This document shows, piece after piece, positions 26,731-38,818 of a stretch of 64,000 nucleotides of DNA; the first letter of the stretch is position 1; every line of letters begins with the position of its first letter. The notes beneath the pieces were generated by a model. That model ran no database searches and had not been told where the DNA came from. It saw only the letters and a list, made by a program, of their open reading frames with translations. Source of the DNA: Certhia americana. Lineage: Eukaryota > Chordata > Aves > Passeriformes > Certhiidae. Position numbers and translations under genes: made by a program. The stretch lies in NCBI GenBank assembly GCA_018697195.1, contig CM031857.1, positions 89,984,923 through 90,048,922 on the forward strand, read 5' to 3'.

Positions 26731-29700
26731 GTAGGAATAGGTTTTTAAAGATGTTCAGAAATCTGCTTTGGTAGGGAGTGATGGGGCACATGTGATGCTG
26801 GCAGCTGAGTCAGGAGCACAGAAGTGCTGGGACTGGTGGGACACCTTCCTGGTCTCCCTGGCCTACCCTACACTCTGTGAGATAGCCTGTGCCATGAATA
26901 GCAAGGCTGGTATAAAGCTAGTGAAGCTCAACAAGTAGAACTGGTGACACACTTTCTGAGAACATGTTTTCCTTCTAAAAGGCATGCATTTCATCTGCAT
27001 TGAAATGTTCCCCAAGAACGACTCAAATTTCAGAAAAAAAACCTAATGGAAATGTGTCTTTTAATGTTCCTTATTGAATCAGATGTTCCAGTGTTTTAAA
27101 ATTACATTCAGCTTCAAAATGTGTATTGCATCATACTGTATACCAATTAGCAGTTGAAATACACTATCATCATAATAGTATTTCCTATTTTAAGAACATA
27201 GAGACAGTAAAAAGCAGACATTTAAAAAACAGTCTTTGGGGTTTTTTAAACCAAAATGTTTAATAAATTCCAGTTGGAATGAGACAAAACTGAGATATTG
27301 TAATTTCCTTTGGATTTAAAATGTCATGTTTTCCCTTTCACCCCCACCTACCCACCTGCTTTTTGCCTCCCACTCCCCTCCCTAGCAATTTGTGTTGACC
27401 TTAGATGGGCTTCATGGATATCAAGAAACCCACAGTAAAATAAATCATGTTCCCTATTGTTAATTTATGGCAGTGAATGCCATGGAGAACCTGTTCATTG
27501 TCATTTTCTGTTTTATTTCAGCTGTCTGCAGCTGTTATAGTATCACATAAAGTAATAACAGTTATGCTGAAAATGAATATGAAATAGATGATAAAAATAT
27601 CCTTTACTGGGATTTTACTGACCTCCTCTTTTGAAGCTACTTATTATAGCTGAATGAATTATTTGCAGCATATAATTTTCTCACCGAATGTAACATCTTT
27701 TTCACTCATGCAGTGTTTCTCAGCAGAATGCAATTTCCTAGACTGTATACTTTCTCATATTTATTTAACAAAGGATTTGTAAGCACTTTTGTTCCATAGC
27801 AAGTGAAGTGTTTGATTGCAAACACTGCAAACCCTGCGACTAGCCAGCCTCCCTGGAGCTGTGAATCTCTGCAAGAAAGTGGGCTGCTTAGTGAGAAGTA
27901 ACAGCCGTGCACTAACAGAATGTTAGCCAGAAGTTACCTCTGAGACCTTATCAGTAAATACATGCTTTCTGGTGTGTTGTTCTTCTTGCTACCTGCCCAG
28001 AGGTACTGGTGACTTTCTGAGATGCAGTCTTCCTTGTCTGTTTAAAGTATTCCTTGCTTGCTCAGTCTTAAGAAATTTAATAGGTATGCCAGGCAGTTGT
28101 GGTCTTTTTTGTTAGAGCAGGTCCTTTCCTAGACACTTTTATTTGATATATTTGGTGCCATATATTAGAAAACTTCCTTCACAATAACTACCTTTGTATA
28201 GTGATAGTTCTCATTTTCTCAGCTGTCCAATATCATTCTCACATGGAGCATTTCTTCCTGCTGTATAGCTCTACTCTCAATATCTCAATTTTCCTTGTTT
28301 TCACCCCACGTGTCACTGTTGACATCCTTTTATCCCTGACGACTGTGTTTTCCCCAGGGGGGTTTGGTCTCTCTTCCACAGCTTTTTTCTTCTTTAGCTC
28401 CTTCCACTACACACACTGTCACCCTGTAACAGTTTTTATGTCCTGCCTATTGTTCTCCTTGACAGTGAATAATCTATTTTTCATCCTGGGACTTCACCAT
28501 CATGTTTTCATCAGTTTTCTCAATGCTAATTTTAGCTGTCACCTGTGCTGATGAAGGTTCCTGTTTAGCCCAGATTATAGATCATCTGCTGATGCAGTCA
28601 GTTCCTTTGCACAGAGTCCTGTGCACTGCAGTGCTGTAGATGTGATTTGTCACCTTGAGCCATAAGCATCTCTTGAATGTCTCAGTTTGCATCTGAAGAG
28701 GCTGGACCAGGTCTCAGTTTCATTTACACTATTTGTTCCTTCCTCTGGCAGAGGGGTTACATTGGCTTAACATTTATACAAACTAACCTATTTGTGTACT
28801 GCAACTCATTTAAGGCTACCAGATACTTGTGATTGGATTATACTTATAAACATATAATAGAGTTTTCATCTAAAGAGAAGCTATAAGAGGAAACTCAAAC
28901 ATAGGTATCTTCTGTATAATTTTGTTTTGTTGTTCTTTCACTGGGCTTTGCTTTTTCCCATCCCCCTTGTTACTATGCACTCAGGATATCTACTGGTACA
29001 GTAAAAGAAAACAAAGGAAGGATATTTGGTGTTTCCTCTTCCTAATCTGTTTTGCTACATTTTTCAAAATTAAAATGTTCCATTGTTCCAGAGGTATATT
29101 ACAAGGAAATGAAGTCTACTTTACACAGATCATGAGGAGTGCTGCAGGGTGCTTCTGCCATTTACCTGTTTTCATCTCCTGTAGATACAATACTCTCCAA
29201 ATGAAAGGCCAACGATGTAATCATTTTTTAGGTGTAAGAATAAAATCAGGAGGGAGAGAGAAAAATCTGTCTTGAGTACCCTGTGCAGAAAAAAAAGCTC
29301 CCACATGTCATTCTTTTAAACCATTTGAACTGCTCCCTCAAGTCCTCTTCCCAGAGAAGACATACATAAAGACATAGGGTCTCACCTCTGTTCTCTCCTT
29401 TTTGCTATCTGTAAGATAATAGAACATTCCAGATTTCCTACTTAGCATGTTTTCTCTCAGTTTTTGGCAGTGATTAGCCAAACCAGGCAGTTATTTTTTA
29501 CCTGTAACCACGGTGCCAGCCTTTTGTCAACTTTGCACCAATTTAACACCAGTAGTTTGAGAAGTTTTACTCCTGATGTTTCCTAGTGTGGTTGTGATCA
29601 TTTTGTGACCTACAGAGCCTAATTGCATGCTCTCGGGACATACATTTATTGGCTCAGCTTTCTAATCTCTCCTAACATGGTACCACAGTAAGGAGATGGG

Positions 29701-31417
29701 ATCCTGCTGTCTCTGTTTTAAAAAAGAATCTATCCTCCTCTGGACCATGAACACTGGTACAAACCACATACAAGAGGATTCCTGCTCTCAGGTACAGCAG
29801 TGCATATCTGAAGTAGTTGCATGGTTGTCTGTGTAGTTGCTCCAGCCTTACACTGAGTCCGGTTTCAGCCCACACGTTTGTTTTGGCATTGGACCACCCT
29901 TTGCAAGCATCTTCACATGGCCATCAGAAGGCTGAGCAATGCTGGTAGATGAGTCTCTAACCTCTCAAGGTAGCATCAACTGTTTGCTACGCTTCATGGT
30001 TCATCACATTTTTCGTAACATCAATGGTTTCCCTCATTTTCCAACACTTTCGTTCCCAGCCCACAGTGGTGTCTAACAAGAGCCGTGCCAGTCTTAGAAC
30101 CATCACATCCAATACTTGTTCCTGGCTGTGAGAAGCCCCTTAGCATTCAGTTCCAGCAGCGTTTGCTGTTCACAGAGGGACCATCCCTGCAATAGCTGGT
30201 GACAGGGATTCTCGTGCCAGCTGGCAAGCACTGTCACTGGACTCACCAAGCACCACGTGGTGCCATCCTGCCGTCGCTGAGATCTCCCCAGTGCTCTAGA
30301 TGGAGTAGTTATCTCTGCAGAATAGCAGGCACAGCTGCTCTTCTTTGCTTCGTTAATGGCCATTAATGACTGGAATAAAAATCAGGCTGTGAATCATGAC
30401 TGTTATTGGACACAATTTTGTGCTGTTTTCTCAGCAAAAAGATTCATTTCTCTGTCAATCAGATTGCTTTTTAAGTGATTTATCTTTGACTTCTTTTCTG
30501 ATAATGATTATAAACTGGAACTGCAGGTCCCACATGCCTGTCACAACGCTGAGCCAGCCCTGATGAATAGAGAGAAATTCAAGCAAAAGGAGAGAGCAAA
30601 TAATTAAAGGCTCTAGCAACCAGCATAAAAGAAGCACGACATAACTTTGTCCAAACTACAGTGGATACCATTGGCTTTTGAAATGAGATTTGAGGCATGG
30701 ATTCCTTTATGCTGCTTGGAAATCAATTTAGTCAATGTGAAATAGTGAAGTTCAGAAAGCTGAAGTGGTATGCCAAGAGATCTGTGGCGTTTTGCTATTC
30801 ATGATCCTTTGGGGAACCTTTCTAGGAATTTATAAGTACCATGGCTATCCAACTAATATAAGGTTCTAAAATAGTTCATGCTGAAGCTTTCACCAGCTCA
30901 CTGTATAGAATGATGTAGCTGGCTGAGAATTCAAAGAAACTCTCTATTAATAAAAAAATTTCAAAAGATTCTTTGGGATTTGCTGTAATTCTGGAGATTT
31001 TAAACACCCTTCTTCAAACTAATCATGTAATGGAATTCTCAGGAATTTGCACTTTGCTCTCCCACAAAGATACTCATTTTGAATGTCAGCATATCTCAGG
31101 ATGCTTTTCTCATATATATGACCGTATTCAGCTGCCAGACTTGGCTGAGCCAAACGAAGTTCAGTGTATGGAAAAGTTTCCAGATTTCATATATCCACAG
31201 AAGGTAAAGTTGAAAGAGATCTTCAAAGGTCAGCCATTCCCCACCCCATCCTTGAGTAAAGTCAACACAGGATAAACCTTTCCTGCCAGGTGATGTACAG
31301 TCTGTCCAGGAATGGGATTGCACTGTACCTCTGTGCAAAATCTGGTCAAAAGCTTCTGGGGTTTTACAGTTTATTTCTTAATTTCTTACATGTGTAAATA
31401 GATGCAAATATATATGC

Positions 31418-31440
31418 ATATATATATATATATATATATA
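31418..31440. repeat. (TA)n microsatellite
   Basis: Twenty-three bases of pure alternating AT, preceded by an interrupted AT stretch from about 31408 and followed by ACACACA. Another short TATATATATATG run lies at about 31533-31544, on the far side of the CR1 piece. Confidence 0.95.
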
Positions 31441-31456
31441 CACACATTTATATGCA

Positions 31457-31526
31457 GTGCTGGGTTAACAGTTGGACTCAATGATCTTAGAGGTCCTTTG
31501 TAACCTGAACAATCTATGATTCTATT
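31457..31526 (+). mobile_element. CR1 LINE 3'-terminal fragment, sense orientation
   Basis: GTTGGACTCAATGATCTTAG, then AGGTCCTTTGTAACCTGAAC and AATCTATGATTCTATT form the conserved CR1 3' untranslated end, including the terminal ATTCTATGATTCTAT-type repeat. Only about 70 bases survive, so it is a strongly 5'-truncated copy, as is usual for CR1. It lies within TA-rich sequence that flanks it on both sides. Confidence 0.9.
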
Positions 31527-33376
31527 CATGCCCATATATATATGTGCATGTAGTGTAGACTACATCACATTTTGCTTTTAAAAAATTCTTGTAGGGAAAT
31601 AGCTGAGCAATTATAAAAAGCAAGAACACTTGTAGCAGGTCCCTGAAGTGATACAGTCATTTCTTTTCCTCGTTTACACCCTTTACCTAGATTCTAAATT
31701 TATGCTAATCAGTCTTTTGTAAGAGCGTGCGGAAGCTTTGCAGAAATGAATTACTGTCAGTTCTTTAAACAGATCAAAAATTGTCTATGCAGACAGGGCT
31801 TTGGAAGGGAATGCTATCTGTTTCTTCAGGAAATTAAATGCACAAATTCTTTTTGCATCCTTCCAGCTGTAATAAATAGCTGAAGGACTCAGTTTGTAGC
31901 CATTTCTATGAGCTTTCCCCTAATGGATCATTGAGATGAATAATTCAAAGGAAACATTTAAACTATTTCATAGTGCACGTGTTCAAAATGCACATGTTCA
32001 AAAACTACAAAGTGCATCACATCACATCTCTGTTCTGGTCATTTTTCTATCAATGCAAATCTGTGGTCTGAACATTCTGGATGAGGAATTTGTGGGGTTT
32101 TTTGCTATGTGAGAAGTATCTGCAAAAAAACCAGCTGTCCTTGCCTGTCCATTTGACATCAGTATCTTGTTACATGGAGTGTGGTAGACCATATGTAGCT
32201 CTTATTTTCACAGGCTGAGTGGTGGAAATAAAGTGAGATCGGCAGGGAACTCTGTCTTCAGGAAGAAGAGATTTTCTTCTTTTTTGTAAATTTCTGCACA
32301 GGAGCAGAGGAAGATTGGATGCCATGAGGGAACAAAGCTGTCTTCCCAGCTTCTCTCAGCCCACTTCTTCCCTTTCTCATCAGAGATCTGAGCATACAGA
32401 CAGAGCCCCGTTGAGAGGGCCACCTTCCACAGCTGCTGTAGAAAGTGGTGCTAGTTTTAGTATGATGACCCCAGAAGACAGGGATGGTAGCAGAAATCCA
32501 TTGACAAGCTGAGTAGTTCAAACTGGGAAAACTCGGGATTTTGTTCTAGTCACTTGAGCTTTCCTAATGACTTGTACCTTCTGTGTTTGAACTATACCAA
32601 GTGAAAATTTGAGCAATGTGAATGTGGTTTGTACTGTATTGTATCTCTTGTTTTATAATCACAAGAAGTTCATCATCTACTGAAATCCTTATAAGGTCTC
32701 CTAAATTAAATATAATATTAAAATACCATTGGTTTTAGGAAATGAACTTGCATCCAAACTGAAGCTGATCCAACAAGTGAATGCAATTTGGTTTTTTGCT
32801 GTGTTATCTTTGCCTTTTTATCTGCTTTGCAATTTTACCTTACAATATTTGTTAAAGAAAATCTGGCATTCAGTGTGTCAGGCTTGTTGCTGAACACCTT
32901 GTACTATTTTTTGTTGGAGGTGTTTCCAGGACTACCTGTGCTGCACTGGTGCTTCCCTTTGAATTGTGTTCCAGAGCAGACAAGCATCACAGCACACTCT
33001 TGAATGCACAGGGGCAACTTCATGCTGAGGAGTTTTCACCTATGATTTACGGGTGACCTCTTGGGTCAGACATTCTTCTTTCCCCCTAATGAAGCCAGGA
33101 ATTACCTATTACCACCTGCTGTGCCCAGACTCAGAGCTGCTGACTGCCAGCATGAGCTGCACCAGTCTGCAAAGTGCTCCAGTGCACTTTGTGTGGGATC
33201 CCTGGGATAAGATGCTGGGCCATGAATGCTGCTAGCCCAGGATGCAGGAAACACTTTTACCTGGCTTATGACCTCTTCTGTGTACTCACTCTCTAAGCTA
33301 TCACGTGGGTAACTAAAAATTGCCATCTTTCTCCTGAAAAAATCTGATTATGTATTTTGTGTACCTCTGATTTTAG

Positions 33377-33472
33377 GATGAAATTTTGACAGTCATCAGG
33401 AGGGTAGATGACAACTGGGCAGAAGGAATGCTGGGTGACAAGATTGGCATCTTCCCTATCCTCTATGTTGAG
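33377..33472 (+). CDS. SH3RF3: SH3RF3 exon B: completes SH3 domain 2
   Basis: A 96-base exon of 32 codons, phase 0 at both ends, with acceptor CCTCTGATTTTAG ending at 33376 and donor GAG|GTAAGT at 33472/33473. The product starts [17 protein letters not shown] and ends GIFPILYVE. It carries the second half of the SH3 fold: the ligand-binding Trp at residue 14, the GxFP motif at 24-27, and the Tyr at 30. Joined in frame to exon A's CLTFTK, it makes a complete SH3-2 with no missing key residue. The short exon splitting the fold between the RT loop and the n-Src side matches the exon pattern I recall for the POSH family. Its codons are less GC-rich than those of exon C. Confidence 0.93.
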
Positions 33473-35177
33473 GTAAGTTTATAACTGGTGGTGGATGCTG
33501 GTCTTGAAATCTTCTGGGGGGAGGTGTTGTGCCTACAAGGGCAGGATAACCTCAAATATTCTTATATGAGAAGGATAAACTAAAACACAATTACTGAAAA
33601 GGGAATTTTTTTGGTTTCTGTCTGCTAAGGCACTATGGGGGCACACCCATCCAATTCAATTTAAAGTGGTCAGCAAAATATGTTACATGAACTCCTCCTG
33701 AAGGCTTCCCCTTTGGTGTGATCTCCACAGTGCATAGGGAAAATAGGGGAGGATGACTGCAGTTGGGAATACCTTGCACACATCTGAGGAGAGATGTGAG
33801 CTTTGGACTGGTGGAGCGCAGCAGTGCAGGTTCTGAATGCACAGACCTTCAGAGGGGTGCTGTGGATGTCCTCTGCCTCAGCAGGGGCTCAGATACTTCA
33901 ACCCATGTGCCCAAGGGCTCTCATTCCGTGTATGCCAGACCCATCTTTATCCTGAGCTCTTTCCTGTTGTAATTTCCACAGGATTCTTATTTCAGAGTAA
34001 ATGCTGAGACTTCACTTCCTCTGTGCAGACCTGTGGTTCCACCTCTTCCCACTGCTGCCTGTCCTCCTGCTGCTGGTGCCCTTCCAGCCAGATGCTTGGG
34101 ATCAGCCAGCAGTGGTGGCCCTGTTGGTGCAGCTCTGTTGTCCAGGTGCCAGGCAGTGTCTTCAAGGAGCTTTCCTCCCTCATGGGTGAACCAGGGGTGC
34201 AAAGAGCAGATGGGCACCACATGTGTGTGTATTTTTCTGAGGTGCTGCCACTCTGCACCCAGTACTCAGAGCAGTATCAGCCTGACTCTGCTTCCAGACA
34301 TTGTCTGGTGCCTCTCTGTAGTGAAAAATCTTGTGTCCACAGCAGAGCCTGCTTCACTATGTGTGGCTCTGGCGCCTGCCTCCAAAATTACTTCCCCAGA
34401 TTTCTTAGTTAGTGATTGGAGACAAAATAGAGATAATTAGTGGCTGACTACCTAATTATTAACTCCAACAATGACCAATTTGGAATAAACCATCATTAAT
34501 ATACATTGCATTCCCACAGTTGACAAGAACAATAATATTAAAACCAGAATGTGTAGGAGCTGTTATTGGGAAACCAGCTGCCTCACATAAGTTAATGAAT
34601 AGTTTTCTTCTATTCTGAATGTGTAAGAAATGTTCAGTTTGTTGTGATTAACGGAGAACACTGGGTTTCTCCCAGATTTCATCCTTTTCTCCTTCTTTTT
34701 CTTGTCCCTGGAAAGTGCAATTACTGTCCTGAATTTTGCTGCAGAGGGAGTGATCTGGGGACCTCTGCACAGCCAGCCACCATTGCACCTCACCACCTTT
34801 CCCCAGCTGTAGTTTCATCTGTAGGCTGGCACTGCCTACACACTGTGCAGCATCCTGAGCCTTCTCCTACTCCTAGGTATTTGTTCTCCATAATTACTGC
34901 TCTTGAAGGGTGAAGGGCTCATAACCTCAGAAGAACAGCCTTTAGAGAACATGTGCAATGTCTTGCTGAAGTTCTCCAAGCACTAGCACATCCTGGGTGG
35001 CCATGGAGGAGCAGGAGGTAACACTGTGAAGAGCCAGAACAGTGATGCTTGCAGATTCTAAAGAGATGCAAACAGCCAGACAGTCAGCACCAGGGGCCAA
35101 GAACACATGTAGGAATGTCTGCATGCTTATGCATTCATACCAGTCACACCCACAGAGTAGGTAAAATAAGTCCAATT

Positions 35178-35222
35178 GTATACACTTATGTGTATATGCA
35201 TGTGTATACACACATATGTATT
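35178..35222. repeat. Alternating TG/TA/CA patch with a 12-bp palindrome
   Basis: The patch reads as nearly alternating pyrimidine and purine, with TGTGTATACACA (35201-35212) a perfect 12-base palindrome. Such composition can adopt Z-form or cruciform DNA under supercoiling in general. Nothing here shows that it does. Confidence 0.6.
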
Positions 35223-37465
35223 TTATCTGTATAAATTTGAAATCTGGAGTCTTAAAAGGCCTATTCAAATGAGATACTTGGGTGCCATGACCGTAATATT
35301 TGTGCAATGGTTTGTAAAACCAAAGGGAAGTTGTCCTTCAGACTACAATATTGGCCTTCTATTTCATCCACACAGTAGATGAAGACCTTGTTCTGAATAT
35401 GAGATGAAGTTATGCAAGTATTCAAGTTATATAATTATATTGCTGTTGCCAGCTTCAGATGTTACTTTGCATTAAAAATTAAAAGGAATCAGCAGGTCAA
35501 GTCCCAAAGAAGTTTTGAAAACCTCAGTGCTGATATTTATAAAATAAATCCATTAAACAAGTACTACTTGAATCTAAAAACACTCCTTAAGTCTGTCCAA
35601 GTCCATTAAGTGGTTTTCAAAATCTTGGCAAAATGTGTAGAATAAGCAAAGTTTAATTCTCACAGTAGCCTTCCATTTGTGTCAGTTGAGTGGCTGAAGT
35701 GTGTGGGATTTCACATGGCATCCTAAGCCCTGCACTCTGGATAGAGTGAATTCCAGCTTGGCAGGCTCTGATGTCCCCAGTTGCTCCCACAGCCCAGACA
35801 AGAGCTCTTACCCTTGCTATGCAAGCCAGAGCATTAGAAAACAAGCCGGTCACTTTGAGGATCTCAGGGTTTAGCATGCCAGGGCTACAAACAGTGTATA
35901 TAATCCTTGTTGTGGCCCCCTGTGGTAACACTTTGTCCTGGAAGTGTGCTGCCAATACCCTTCACACAGGTGCTTGCACGAAAGGCTTTTGCAGGTGCTT
36001 ACAAAGCTTTTGAAATGGGTGGTGAGGAGAGGTGTTTAGGAAATTCCAGGATCACCACTTCTGTAAAGGAAGCCCAGAAAGACAGCTTTTAGAGCCAGAC
36101 CATGGTGGCAGAAAGAGGCCCAAAAAACCAGCAATCATCAAAATATACCTTGCCCCTTCAGTATTTTAGAAAGTCTGTCTCTCAGCATTATGTTTAGTTG
36201 TCTGTACAACCATATGAATGTAACATGGCATGGATCTTATTCTTTATTCCTTACGCGTGTTTAGCAAGGGTGCTTGCATATCTGCAGAGAGGCTTTTTCC
36301 TGCTTCTGTAGTATCATCTCTGTCCCAACTTCAGAGAAGCTACAAGTGGAAAAGGAACAAGTATTCACAGCTCTCAATGTTTACTTTTACAGCATGAGTC
36401 ACAAACAATATGTTCTGTCAGGGAAAGCTGGGGCTATTGTTTCTGCTTACTTTGTTGCTATTCTTCATCTTACTTAGAAGTCATTTGGGCTGATAATTTG
36501 TGTTTTAATTTGTCTACAGAAAAAAAACCCACAACACAATGAAATTGATCCTCAATGTGACTTCTGTCCTGAAATAAACATCTTGTTAATAATCTGTATG
36601 GTTTAAAGTCTCGTTCTTGCTAGAAGGAGTTTTGGACCTGCAAGGAATTCAAAGCCCTGATAAAATTTCTTTTATTTTACTGTCTTCAAGCTAGCTCCTT
36701 CCTTCTTAGTAACTGCTGTTATTATCTCTGTTTGAAAGTTGTGTTCTGCTGCTATGTATAAAATTGAGAATAATGAAGAATAAAGTGTGTCCTAATAGAT
36801 TTAAGTATCTGGGAGTGAAATTTGAGGGCAATGGTGTGCAGAGCATTTGGAGGGATATATCCTGCTTGGATGGGCAAAGAGGAAATCCAAAAATCTGAGC
36901 TAAAATTTCTGCCTGCAACCCCAGAGCAAAGAAGAAGATTGACCAAGAGCAAGAAGCCGTATGAGTCAGTGGTAGAGCAAGGCAATTATGCTGGGCGCTA
37001 CTGTGACTGTAATATCAGCAAATTACAATTGATGAAGTGCCAACCCATTGTTATAATGTTTTATGGCAGCAGGAGCACTGAAAGCTGTGATTAAGTAATA
37101 TTAGGAGCTTTAAAATTCTTTTTACAGAGCAGTGAAGCAGGGTAATGAGGATCTTCTCCTGTTCTTCACAGTCAAAAAAGAAAGAAAAAAGTAGAAAGGA
37201 GGTCTAGGAGAAGTAGAGAGGAGGAGAATGGGCAGAGCCAATGGTTTCAGTGCCCAGCAGCATAGGTCCAGAAGACTCCCTGGGGAAAATAATTCTTGCA
37301 AGTCAGTGTTTAAAGAGAGTTCATCCAGAAGTGAAAATAAAACAAAATCCAAATGCAAATACGTTTCTTAAAGAAAACAGTGATTTTTCATTCCAAAATT
37401 ATCTTTTCAGAGCAGACCATCCATTTAAGTCTTGTGTGGTACTACAGGATCTATATATAGTGTGC

Positions 37466-37530
37466 ATATATATATATACATACATACATACATACATACA
37501 TACATACATACATACATACATACATACATA
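37466..37530. repeat. (TA)n then (TACA)n compound microsatellite
   Basis: A TA run (37466-37478) passes directly into 54 bases of pure TACA units (37477-37530, 13.5 copies). It is probably length-polymorphic. The + strand frame reading IHTYIHTYIHT through it is a repeat artefact. Confidence 0.97.
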
Positions 37531-38735
37531 GCCTTTAGTTAGCTGGCAAATGAAATGCAGATGGTTTACACTTTCAGTCTGGATGACACATTTGTCCTTT
37601 TTTTCTCTATATGCAGATTCCCATCAGCCACTGCCCACTATGCTGGTGTCCTCAGTGGCAGTCATCACAGTTATATTATTGAAAACTCAGATGTATCCAT
37701 GTGTGTATTTCTAGCTCTAATAGCTATTTTGACCATTTTCAACAAATAACTGTTGCCCTGTCTACTTCTTGACTGTGTTTTTTCTCTCCTCAGTCTGTTT
37801 GGTCTCTCCTTTCAGCTGCAGGACAGATGGGTCCCTTTGGGACTCTCATAATTAATTCAACCTTGATGTCTGACCCATCATTTATTTTTGTGTGGTCTTG
37901 GTGGCAGTAGACTCTGAATGTGTCCAAGTATCTTTTATGAAAGCCTTCCAAAAAACCTGAAGCATTAGATGTTCATTAATTAGTAACATTTGTTTGGTGC
38001 CCTTTTCAGAAAGAACGTGCAATCTCTGCTTTTAAGGACTGTCAAAATGGTTCATTTTAGCCTCGCAAGTATCATTTAATGTGAATAAAAATGGAAGCTT
38101 TTGAAAGGTGGGTAGATGGAAACTAATGTAAATGATTTTAGAAAAGCTGACTTATTAAATCTCAGAGGAGCAAATTCATCCCAGTAGTAAGTAGGTGTAA
38201 CACTAATGAGTTAAGAATTATACCCATTAACATCACAATTGATTTTTTTCTGTTCTCTTCTTTTGTATGTCAGATAAAAATGGAATAAGAACCTTGTAAA
38301 GCTGACAATAATGTAAGCTGTAAGAGACGTTCAACCAATTTCTGTTGAAAAGCTTTATTGATATGCATTTTCAAGTTTTGTACATACATTGTCTAAAGAA
38401 TTTAATTCCTGCACCTTCATAGCTTTTAAGAAGTTGGTCCCACTTGTTTTTATCCTGTATAGAATATTAGAGAATATTCCAAGCTACTTCTTGGTATCAG
38501 ATTTCTATGTGAATGGAGTAAAAAATACAGTTCTCCTGTTTCACATTCAAACTAAAACATGCACAATTTGTGTTGTAGGCTGCAAGACGGACCTCTATTT
38601 TCACATCAATCCATGAATAAAACACACTGATTTAAAGTACTCTTACATGCATACAAAATAAAATAATCTATGGAAGTTCAAATAAAAATTATGTTACTTG
38701 GGAAAACTGATAGTATTAGCTGTCAGAGGTGAGAA

Positions 38736-38818
38736 GAATATTAAATATACAACATATTATAATACATAAATATATATATTTATCTATTATGTATATATTA
38801 TTTATATATATACACATT
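38736..38818. repeat. AT-rich low-complexity stretch
   Basis: Nearly pure A/T, with TATATATA and TATTATATA-type units broken by rare C and G. It has no unit regular enough to call a microsatellite. Confidence 0.7.

Larger units (their letters stand above)
26731..33376 (+). other. SH3RF3 intron between exons A and B (6,646 bases)
   Basis: A phase-0 intron starting GTAGGA and ending CTCTGATTTTAG. It divides the coding sequence of SH3 domain 2. Reading through the donor gives five codons and then TAA, so retention would truncate the protein. Contents seen are a TA repeat (31418-31440) and a CR1 3' end (31457-31526). The rest is AT-rich sequence with short domain-less open frames (for example 28201-28551 and 28922-29275 on +), which I regard as chance. 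Confidence 0.9.

Noticed and set aside
28201..29275. Two roughly 117-codon + strand frames with hydrophobic Phe/Leu/Ser-rich translations
   Set aside because: T-rich intron DNA gives such hydrophobic frames by composition; no start context, splice sites or family similarity supports a gene.
37241..37531. + strand frame ending in repeated IHTY
   Set aside because: Translation of the TACA microsatellite; not a protein repeat.
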